Shown here: in pieces, positions 10,751-17,233 of the stretch
How positions within the stretch are numbered: position 1 is the stretch's first letter
Layout of the letters: the number at the start of each line of letters is the position of its first letter
From: Amycolatopsis alkalitolerans
GTDB taxonomy: Bacteria; Actinomycetota; Actinomycetes; Mycobacteriales; Pseudonocardiaceae
DNA: 34,274 nucleotides
Reading direction: 5' to 3'
NCBI RefSeq assembly: GCF_006152065.1
Contig: NZ_VDFW01000048.1
Location: 1 to 34,274 of the forward strand
The notes under the pieces: model-generated
Database searches by the model: none
Told to the model about the DNA's origin: nothing
The model's input: only the letters and a program-made list of their open reading frames with translations
Translations under genes and position numbers: made by a program

Positions 10751-11218
10751 ATGACCCAGGGATATCCACAGCAGTCACCGCAGTTCCCGATCCTGCTGTC
10801 CACAATGAACGATTTGCCCGGCTACAAGGTGGTCCGGGTGTTCGGTGAGGTCTTCGGCCTCACGGTCCGCAGCCGGAACATGTTCTCCACGATGGGCGCC
10901 GGCTTCAAGGCGATGGCGGGCGGTGAGCTCAAAGGTCTGTCCAAACTGCTCTCCGACTCCCGGTACGAGGCGCTGGGCCGGCTCGCGCAGGAGGCGATGA
11001 ACCATGGCGCGAACGCCGTGCTCGCGCTGCGTTTCGACTGCAACGAGATCGCGCAGACGGCGAGCGAGATCGCGGCCTACGGCACCGCGGTGTACGTCAT
11101 GCCCGACGGAGCCGAGCACGCTCAGCAGGCCGCCCCGCAGCAGCAGGCCGCACCCGCCCAGCAGTACCAGCAGCCCACTCCGCAGCAGTACCAGCAGCAG
11201 GCCTACCCCCAGCAGTGA
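10751..11218 (+). CDS. YbjQ/UPF0145 heavy-metal-binding-domain protein with Q/P-rich tail
   Basis: 155 aa. Residues ~14-118 match the YbjQ family (PF01906): LSTMNDLPGYKVVRVFGEVFG, then SRNMFSTMGAGFKAMAGGELKG, then EALGRLAQEAMNHGANAVLALRF. Members form pentamers and are called heavy-metal-binding, but a cellular role is not settled. The last ~35 residues are low-complexity Gln/Pro/Ala (QQQAAPAQQYQQPTPQQYQQ), probably disordered. TACTCT (10738-10743) lies 7 nt upstream of ATG 10751 with no Shine-Dalgarno sequence, so the mRNA may be leaderless. The gene abuts a convergent pseudogene cluster. Confidence 0.85.
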   Translation: MTQGYPQQSPQFPILLSTMNDLPGYKVVRVFGEVFGLTVRSRNMFSTMGAGFKAMAGGELKGLSKLLSDSRYEALGRLAQEAMNHGANAVLALRFDCNEIAQTASEIAAYGTAVYVMPDGAEHAQQAAPQQQAAPAQQYQQPTPQQYQQQAYPQQ

Positions 11219-11248
11219 CGACCTCGCCACCCCGAACGCCCCCCGGCC

Positions 11249-11560
11249 CCTGAGCGTCTCGCCGACCGCCGGCCCGAAGTAACGCGAGACGATCCACAAC
11301 CCGCCGTCGTTGACGTGGGAGGCGATGATCGACCCGGCCGAGGCGACCACCAGCGGCGCGTGCTGTGCCAGCGAGTAGCCGAGCTTGGCGACGGGCGGCG
11401 CGACGATCCCGCTCGTGGTCACGATCGTCACAGTCGCCGCGCCCTGCGCGATCCGCAGCCCGTAACGGATCACGTAGGCGGCGAGGATCACCGGCAGGCC
11501 CGCCTGGTGGAGCGAATCGGCGACCGCCTTGCCGATCTCGTTGACGAAGACGTAGGGGAT
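11249..11560 (-). pseudogene. GntP-family permease remnant (C-terminal part)
   Basis: About 104 residues resemble the C-terminal quarter of gluconate/GntP-family permeases. Visible pieces are VFVNEIGKAVADSL, LPVILAAYVIRYGLRIAQGA, TVTIVTTSGIVAP and ASHVNDGGLWIVSRYFG, the last being the conserved SHVND-G-W signature. The N-terminal three quarters and the final helix are absent, and no start codon or ribosome-binding site precedes the fragment. It lies downstream of the D-aminoacylase and deaminase remnants on the same strand. In intact actinobacterial D-amino-acid operons this position is occupied by a GntP-type transporter. The boundaries are where similarity fades. Confidence 0.8.
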
Positions 11561-11599
11561 GCCCTCGGCGTGCCGCCGTGGGGCGTCGAAGGGCGCCCC

Positions 11600-11765
11600 A
11601 GGCGTGGGGGCGGTCGCCGACGAGCAGCCCCACCGTCCGAACCGGACTCTTCCATGGCTTGCATGTCGATGAACTGGGCGCCAGCACGAGCTCACCCGAC
11701 TCGATCACCCACTTTCCGGCCGGTGTGCCGTCGGCGATCCGTGCTCCGCGAAGCACAGTGTCCAC
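11600..11765 (-). pseudogene. N-acyl-D-amino-acid deacylase (D-aminoacylase) remnant
   Basis: GTG at 11765 starts VDTVLRGARIADGTP, the typical N-terminus of D-aminoacylases, and shares one base with the TAG ending the upstream deaminase remnant. About 25 residues are then missing in frame. The text resumes as VIESGELVLAP and shifts frame to FIDMQA, where the intact enzyme has the metal-binding FIDMHAHSD. The remaining ~450 residues are missing. Loss of the metal site and most of the barrel makes this non-functional. The family hydrolyses N-acyl-D-amino acids. The left boundary is approximate. Confidence 0.7.
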
Positions 11766-12526
11766 TATGGATTCTTGCAGACGACGGTCTCGCCTTCGAC
11801 CACGGGGATGAGCTGCTATTTGTCGAACACCCACCCAGTCACCGACCCGAAAGGGCGAATCCGCGGGCAGCGCGGGAAGGAATGCTGATCGTTCATGGCG
11901 GTCACCGTGTGACCGGTGAGCCGGCCGGTGACGCGGTCGCGCCGGAACAGTTGCGGCTCCGGCGGTCCCTCGTCGAACGACGCGTCGCGCTTGCCGATCG
12001 TCGGCAGCCGAGATCGCCGGTGGGCTTCGAAGTCACCTGCGCCCACGCGCGCGAGGCCGGTGGAACCTGTCGCGCAGCGGTGCGATCCCGCGGCAAAGCC
12101 GTCGTCGTGGGTGAGACAGGCGCCGCTGCGCAGGACGGCCAGCTCGGCGGCGACCTGGATCGCAGTCGCCTCGTCGCGGGCCTCCGGTGCGGCCGCCGTC
12201 CCACACAGTTCGACGAGCACGTCGAGCGGCCGTCCGGTCGCGCGCAGGGCCGCGGTCATCAGCCCGACGGAGCGAACCGAGTCGGCGCAGCAGCTGAACT
12301 CGATGCGCCACACGCCGTACTCGATCTGGCGCGCGAACAGTTGTGGCGCCATCGTCGCCTTGCGGCGCGAGGTGGACGCCGCGCCTGGCGCACCAGCCGG
12401 CCATCGTGCGGAGGTTGTGTTCCACGGCGCCGCCGTCGAGCATGACGACCGCCCCGACGAAGCTTTCATCGAAGAGGTTGAGCCGTCCCGCAGGGCCGCG
12501 AGCGCGTCCGGGTTCGCTGAGGCCAT
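11765..12526 (-). pseudogene. D-serine-deaminase-like PLP enzyme (amino acid deaminase) remnant
   Basis: The start ATG 12526 keeps a GGAG ribosome-binding site. Family landmarks appear in order but in different frames: LNLFDESFVGAVVMLDGGAV and EHNLRTMAGWCARRGVHLAP, then KATMAPQLFARQIEYGVW, RPLDVLVELCG, VLRSGACLTHDDGF, GKRDASFDEGPPEPQLFR and DQHSF. The C-terminal FDKW is now FDK-TAG (11816-11818), followed by QLIPVVEGETVV. At least two frameshifts and this nonsense codon break a fold-type III PLP enzyme of about 420 aa, and about half the length is also deleted. The PLP-lysine segment LAPHGKTTMAP is where one frameshift falls. Intact homologues deaminate D-amino acids such as D-serine. Confidence 0.85.
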
Positions 12527-12536
12527 CAGGGCTCCG

Positions 12537-12569
12537 TTGCGTATTGCGCAATTTTCATTGCGTAGAACG
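12537..12569. promoter_or_regulatory. Palindromic operator candidate between iclR and deaminase remnants
   Basis: The divergent gap holds the perfect palindrome ATTGCGCAAT (12543-12552) flanked by two direct copies of TTGCGTA (from 12538 and 12558). A palindrome beside a divergent IclR-type gene is the expected place for its operator. On the plus strand TAGCAT (12583-12588) could be a -10 for the iclR-ridA transcript. Only the sequence pattern supports this. Confidence 0.45.
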
Positions 12570-12619
12570 AGAGCGACAGATGTAGCATCACCGTTCGTGC
12601 GGGTCAACGGGAACGGTTC

Positions 12620-12937
12620 GTGAGCCAGAGCCTGGATCGCGGGCTGACCGCGCTCGCCGACGGCGCGGACACGCTCGAAGCGCGGCATTTCGTGCGCCGC
12701 GAAGGTCCGCGTCACTACCGGCTGGGCAGTGCGCTGTTCGACCAGGCCAACGGCGCGCTCGAAGGCGTCGGCATCCCGAGCGCCGCGGCCCCGGCGGTCG
12801 CCGAACGCAACGCCCGCACCGGCCACACCGCGCACCTGGCCACGTGCGAGGACCACGACAGCCTGCTGGCGCTGCAACCGGATCTGACGTCGACGGCGAC
12901 GGACGCCTCCGTCCACAGTGGATGGACGGGACAGTGA
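12620..12937 (+). pseudogene. IclR-family regulator remnant with internal deletions
   Basis: 105 codons are open, but an IclR regulator is about 250 aa. SQSLDRGLTALADGADTLE is the conserved N-terminus; then the helix-turn-helix is cut out and the text resumes at LEARHFVRREGPRHYRLGSALF. QANGALEGVGIP and TGHTAHLATCEDHD are the start of the ligand-binding domain, and ASVHSG is a later effector-domain motif. The DNA-recognition helix and most of the effector domain are gone, so it should not bind DNA normally. It starts at GTG 12620, ends 14 nt before ridA, and is divergent from the deaminase remnant, the usual arrangement for a local regulator. Confidence 0.75.
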
Positions 12938-12951
12938 GAGAGGGAGAATCG

Positions 12952-13332
12952 ATGGCGAAGGTCGCGATCAGCACCGAGAACGCGCCGCAACCGGCGGCGG
13001 CGTATTCCCAGGGGTCGCGCAAGGGGAACATCCTGCAGGTGGCCGGCCAGGTCCCCATCGACCCGGAGACGGGCAAGATCGTGGGCACCACCGTCGGCGA
13101 GCAGGCTCGGCAGGTGCTCGCGAACGTCGGGGCGGTGCTCGAAGCGGCGGGTTCCGGCTTCGGCGACGTCGTGATGGTGCGGGTGTACCTGACCGACTCG
13201 GCGCATTTCGCGGAGTTCAACGAGGTCTACAACGAGGTGATGAAGGAGCCCTACGCGGCCCGCACCACGGTCTACGTCGGCCTGGCGCCGGGGCTGCTGG
13301 TGGAAATCGACGCCCTCGCCGTCCTGGACTGA
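12952..13332 (+). CDS. ridA: RidA family imine/enamine deaminase
   Basis: 126-aa RidA (YjgF/YER057c/UK114) protein, which hydrolyses reactive 2-aminoacrylate and related imines released by PLP-dependent dehydratases. It appears intact. Arg104 (in AARTTVYVG) is the conserved carboxylate-binding arginine and Glu118 (LLVEIDALAVLD) is at the usual site; QVAGQVPIDPETG is the family signature. The start ATG 12952 is preceded by AGGGAG at 12941-12946. It sits just behind the iclR remnant and beside the broken D-amino-acid deaminase whose imine product it would have handled. The intact frame implies continuing selection or only recent loss of its partners. Confidence 0.93.
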   Translation: MAKVAISTENAPQPAAAYSQGSRKGNILQVAGQVPIDPETGKIVGTTVGEQARQVLANVGAVLEAAGSGFGDVVMVRVYLTDSAHFAEFNEVYNEVMKEPYAARTTVYVGLAPGLLVEIDALAVLD

Positions 13333-13341
13333 GCCGCCGGG

Positions 13342-13701
13342 TCAGGCCACGGGCCCGGTGAACTTCTCGCCAGGGCCCTGGCCTGGTGCGTCGGGTACGG
13401 CCGAGGCTTCGCGGAAGGCGTTCTGCAGCGATTGCAGCCCGTCCCGGAGCGGGGCGGCGTGCAGGCCCAGGTACTCCGCGGAAGCGGTGACCAGCCCCGC
13501 GAGCGCGGTGATGAGCCGCCGCGCCTCGTCGAGGTCGCGGTGCGGGCTCGTGTCCGGATCGGCGTCGGCCAGCCCGAGCCGTCCGGCGGCGGCCGACATC
13601 AGCATCACCGCCGCCCGGCTGATGACCTCTACGCTGGGAATGTCCTCCAATTCGCGCGTGCCCGGGGAATTCTCGGGCCGCGAGGAAGCGTTGTAACTCA
13701 C
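13342..13701 (-). CDS. DUF1844 domain protein
   Basis: 119-aa small protein with the DUF1844 core: [20 protein letters not shown], then [20 protein letters not shown] and [16 protein letters not shown], ending [10 protein letters not shown]. The family is helical, of unknown function, and usually next to infC in Actinobacteria, as here, transcribed divergently from it. I chose GTG 13701 ([11 protein letters not shown]) because GGAAGG (13716-13711) precedes it; the frame is open further upstream without a ribosome-binding site. The stop is 9 nt from that of ridA, convergent. Confidence 0.85.
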   Translation of the reverse strand: MSYNASSRPENSPGTRELEDIPSVEVISRAAVMLMSAAAGRLGLADADPDTSPHRDLDEARRLITALAGLVTASAEYLGLHAAPLRDGLQSLQNAFREASAVPDAPGQGPGEKFTGPVA

Positions 13702-13803
13702 ATCTGCTACCCTTCCACGTGCGACCAGCCTCCGAGCGATCGGGGGCGGCAAGTGGAGCCCCGCTCCCACCCGTGTTGCCGAACCAGGCGGCCGGGTCCG
13801 GTC

Positions 13804-13824
13804 TCGCCACTGGTGAAGTGGCGA
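13804..13824 (+). promoter_or_regulatory. Hairpin in the infC leader region (8-bp stem)
   Basis: TCGCCACT (13804-13811) and AGTGGCGA (13817-13824) pair perfectly around a 5-nt loop. It lies in the divergent gap between the DUF1844 gene and infC. It could be part of an infC leader RNA or an operator; there is no T-run. Confidence 0.4.
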
Positions 13825-13850
13825 AGCGTCCCGCGGACGCGATCGGAACA

Positions 13851-13890
13851 GGGCCCCGCATTACCGGCGTAGCAGCTGGTGACGGGGCCC
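13851..13890 (+). promoter_or_regulatory. Second, larger hairpin in the infC leader region
   Basis: GGGCCCCG (13851-13858) pairs with CGGGGCCC (13883-13890). Inside it, TTACC (13861-13865) can pair with GGTGA (13878-13882), leaving a CA bulge and a 12-nt loop. The structure ends 48 nt before the infC Shine-Dalgarno sequence. infC operons of other bacteria carry regulatory leaders, so a cis-acting role is plausible but unproven. Confidence 0.42.
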
Positions 13891-13938
13891 GTGGTATGTG
13901 GGCACCAGGTCGAGCAGGCTACACAATTTCCTCGGACC

Positions 13939-13952
13939 AAGGAGGCCACATC
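13939..13952 (+). promoter_or_regulatory. Ribosome-binding site and ATC initiation codon of infC
   Basis: AAGGAGG (13939-13945) lies 4 nt before ATC at 13950-13952. The next residues [15 protein letters not shown] are where IF-3 proteins begin. No ATG/GTG/TTG occurs at this spacing; the nearest in-frame ATG upstream (13896) has no ribosome-binding site and would add 18 unrelated residues. Confidence 0.8.
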
Positions 13953-14504
13953 AGCTCCGAGACACGCATCAATGACCGCATCCGCGTTCCCGAGGTCCGG
14001 CTCGTCGGACCCAACGGTGAGCAGGTCGGTATCGTCCGGATCGAGGATGCGCTCCGGCTCGCCCAGGAGGCGGATCTCGACCTCGTCGAGGTCGCGCCGC
14101 AGGCGCGCCCGCCGGTCGCTAAGCTCATGGACTTCGGCAAGTTCAAGTACGAGAGCGCGCAGAAGGCCCGCGAGTCACGCCGCAACCAGCAGCTGACAGT
14201 CATCAAAGAGCAGAAGCTGCGTCCGAAGATCGACCAGCACGACTACGAGACGAAGAAGGGGCATGTGTCCCGCTTCCTCTCCGCCGGGAACAAGGTGAAG
14301 GTCACCATCATGTTCCGCGGTCGCGAGCAGTCCCGGCCGGAGCTCGGCTTCCGGCTGCTGCAGAAGCTCGCCGACGACGTCCAGGAGCTCGGCTACGTGG
14401 AATCGTCGCCGAAGCAGGACGGCCGGAACATGATCATGGTGCTGGCGCCGCACAAGAACGCGAAGGCGAAGGCCAAGGCGGCCAAGGAGCCGGTCGAGTC
14501 CTGA
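13950..14504 (+). CDS. infC: Translation initiation factor IF-3
   Basis: 184-aa IF-3, which binds the 30S subunit, prevents premature 50S joining and checks the start codon. The N-domain begins [20 protein letters not shown] and has [20 protein letters not shown]; the linker is Lys/Arg-rich; the C-domain includes the signature [18 protein letters not shown] and [16 protein letters not shown]. The C-tail is Lys/Ala-rich. The inferred start is ATC at 13950, a rare codon that IF-3 itself discriminates against, the classic basis of infC autoregulation (AUU in E. coli). It is first in an infC-rpmI-rplT operon. Confidence 0.96.
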   Translation: MSSETRINDRIRVPEVRLVGPNGEQVGIVRIEDALRLAQEADLDLVEVAPQARPPVAKLMDFGKFKYESAQKARESRRNQQLTVIKEQKLRPKIDQHDYETKKGHVSRFLSAGNKVKVTIMFRGREQSRPELGFRLLQKLADDVQELGYVESSPKQDGRNMIMVLAPHKNAKAKAKAAKEPVES

Positions 14505-14537
14505 CGGTCTCGGTCATCCCCGCTCCAGACGCAGTCC

Positions 14538-14565
14538 GCAGCACACCGGGCGACCGGTGTGCTGC
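14538..14565 (+). promoter_or_regulatory. 12-bp perfect hairpin with GNRA loop before rpmI
   Basis: GCAGCACACCGG (14538-14549) and CCGGTGTGCTGC (14554-14565) pair completely around the tetraloop GCGA. The stem ends 5 nt before the rpmI Shine-Dalgarno sequence GAAGGAG (14571-14577). Without a T-run it is more likely an RNA processing, stability or translational-control element than a terminator. L20-mediated control of rpmI is known in other phyla. Confidence 0.65.
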
Positions 14566-14585
14566 ACTTTGAAGGAGAGCAACGA

Positions 14586-14780
14586 ATGCCCAAGATGAAG
14601 ACGCACAGCGGGACCTCCAAGCGGGTCCGCGTGACCGCCACCGGCAAGCTGCGCCGCCAGAAGGCCGGTCGCCGGCACCTGATGGAGAAGAAGGCCAGCA
14701 AGGTCACCCGCCGCCTGGAAGGCACCACCGAGATCGCCAAGAACGACGTGAGCCGGGTCAAGCGGCTCCTCGGGCGCTGA
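14586..14780 (+). CDS. rpmI: 50S ribosomal protein bL35
   Basis: 64-aa basic protein of the large subunit. The sequence [20 protein letters not shown] and the [17 protein letters not shown] segment are diagnostic of bL35, and the length is normal. The start ATG 14586 is preceded by GAAGGAG. It is the middle gene of infC-rpmI-rplT, with hairpins on both sides. Confidence 0.97.
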   Translation: MPKMKTHSGTSKRVRVTATGKLRRQKAGRRHLMEKKASKVTRRLEGTTEIAKNDVSRVKRLLGR

Positions 14781-14807
14781 GCTTTCCCAGACTTCGCTGT
14801 AAACCCC

Positions 14808-14825
14808 GGGGTGCTCGCGCGCCCC
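14808..14825 (+). promoter_or_regulatory. Short hairpin between rpmI and rplT
   Basis: GGGGTGC (14808-14814) pairs with GCGCCCC (14819-14825), six Watson-Crick pairs and one G-T, with the loop TCGC. It ends 22 nt before the rplT start. It may be a second control or processing element, or a weak attenuator. Confidence 0.38.
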
Positions 14826-14847
14826 CTGAGATCGACAGGATGGACCC

Positions 14848-15228
14848 GTGGCACGCGTCAAGCGGGCGGTCAACGCCCAGAAGAAGCGTCGCGCAACTCT
14901 CGAACTGGCCAGCGGCTACCGCGGCCAGCGTTCGCGGCTGTACCGCAAGGCCAAGGAGCAGACGCTCCACTCGCTCAACTACGCCTACCGGGACCGCCGC
15001 GCCCGCAAGGGTGACTTCCGCCAGCTCTGGATCACCCGCATCAACGCGGCCGCCCGGCAGAACGGCGTCACCTACAACCGGTTCATCCAGGGCCTCAAGG
15101 CCGCCGGCGTCGAGGTCGACCGCAAGGTCCTCGCCGAACTCGCCGTCAACGACGCCGCCGCGTTCGCGGCGCTCGCCGAGGTCGCCAAGCAGAACGTGAC
15201 GACCGGCGAAGAGAAGAAGTCGGCCTGA
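14848..15228 (+). CDS. rplT: 50S ribosomal protein bL20
   Basis: 126-aa 23S rRNA-binding assembly protein. Features are [15 protein letters not shown], the long basic helix [36 protein letters not shown] and [13 protein letters not shown], all conserved in bL20. The start is GTG 14848 with only a weak AGGAT upstream, suggesting coupling to rpmI or structure-dependent translation. bL20 is also the usual autogenous repressor of this operon in other bacteria. Confidence 0.97.
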   Translation: MARVKRAVNAQKKRRATLELASGYRGQRSRLYRKAKEQTLHSLNYAYRDRRARKGDFRQLWITRINAAARQNGVTYNRFIQGLKAAGVEVDRKVLAELAVNDAAAFAALAEVAKQNVTTGEEKKSA

Positions 15229-15251
15229 GCGCGAACACCACCCGGCCCGGC

Positions 15252-16058
15252 GTGGAACCGTTCACCCAGCGGTCCCCCCGGGTCGTTGGTGCGCGGCGCC
15301 TGACGCGGCGCACCGAACGGGAGAAGGCGGGCCGCTTCCTCGCTGAGGGCGCGAACGCCGTCAGCGCCGCGCTGGAGCGCGAGCGTGGCTTCGTGCACGA
15401 GCTGTTCGTGACCACTCGCGCCGGGCAGGCCTATCCGGAACTCGTCACCGCCGCGCGCGCGGCGGGCGCCCGCGTCTCGCCGGTGACCGACCGTGCTGCG
15501 GCGAGCCTGTCGGAAACCGTGACCCCGCAAGGCGTCGTCGCGGTCTGCGAACTGCTCGACCGTCCCCTCGAAGGTCTGCTCGCGCCCGCGGCCCAGCTGG
15601 TCGCCATCCTCGTGGACGTCGCCGACCCGGGAAACGCGGGCACGGTCATCCGGGTCGCCGACGCCGCCGGAGCCGACGCGGTCATCCTCACCGGCGACAG
15701 TGTGGACCCGCACAACGGAAAATGCGTGCGTGCCTCGGCCGGCAGCCTCTTCCACCTGCCGCTGGCCCGGGCCCGTGACACGGACGCCGCCCTTGACGCT
15801 TGCCGCACCGCGGGGTTGCGCCTGCTCGGCGCGGACGGCCACGCCGAGACCGCCCTGGATCAGCTTGTCCTGGACGTGCCGGTGGCCTGGGTCTTCGGCA
15901 ACGAAGCGCACGGGCTGCCCGCCGAAGTGCTCGAATCCGTCGACGAAGGGGTCCGCATCCCGATCTACGGCCGGGCCGAGAGCCTCAACCTCGCGACGGC
16001 GGCCGCGGTCTGCCTGTATGGCAGCGCCATGGCCGTGCGCAGGTCGAGCGGCAAATAG
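15252..16058 (+). CDS. SpoU/TrmH-family rRNA 2'-O-methyltransferase
   Basis: 268-aa SPOUT methyltransferase. The N-terminal part (REKAGRFLAEGANAVSAALE) is the substrate-RNA-binding domain. The catalytic domain has the three knot motifs: LVDVADPGNAGTVIRVADA with the conserved Asn and Arg, WVFGNEAHGL, and IPIYGRAESLNLATAAAV. The target is probably a 2'-O-ribose in 23S rRNA; the equivalent M. tuberculosis gene at this site (Rv1644) is called tsnR, but resistance activity is not implied. The start is taken as GTG 15252, 23 nt after rplT, with a poor ribosome-binding site, so it may be read through from the ribosomal-protein operon. Confidence 0.9.
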   Translation: MEPFTQRSPRVVGARRLTRRTEREKAGRFLAEGANAVSAALERERGFVHELFVTTRAGQAYPELVTAARAAGARVSPVTDRAAASLSETVTPQGVVAVCELLDRPLEGLLAPAAQLVAILVDVADPGNAGTVIRVADAAGADAVILTGDSVDPHNGKCVRASAGSLFHLPLARARDTDAALDACRTAGLRLLGADGHAETALDQLVLDVPVAWVFGNEAHGLPAEVLESVDEGVRIPIYGRAESLNLATAAAVCLYGSAMAVRRSSGK

Positions 16059-16074
16059 CCCGGGGTGACCGGTC

Positions 16075-16100
16075 GTGACAGAACGCCGGTCGCCTAGAAT
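16075..16100 (+). promoter_or_regulatory. Candidate promoter of pheST
   Basis: TAGAAT (16095-16100) is a good -10 hexamer. GTGACA (16075-16080) resembles -35, but the spacer is only 14 nt. A start near 16107 would give a leader of about 60 nt. No T-box or phenylalanine-codon leader peptide was seen. Confidence 0.4.
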
Positions 16101-16159
16101 CCCCCGGTAATCGCTTACGCGTGCTCGGCAGAGCCGCGGAACCGTCCAGCGGACGCTGA

Positions 16160-17232
<1,073 letters not shown>

Positions 17233-17233
<1 letters not shown>

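Noticed and set aside
11600..11675. Segment VRTVGLLVGDRPHAWG read as a methylaspartate ammonia-lyase fragment
   Set aside because: It lies in the shifted frame after the deacylase motif; the alternative frame gives FIDMQA, which fits the deacylase and the operon context.
13896..13949. ATG 13896 as the infC start
   Set aside because: No ribosome-binding site, and the added residues do not resemble IF-3; the strong Shine-Dalgarno sequence points to ATC 13950.
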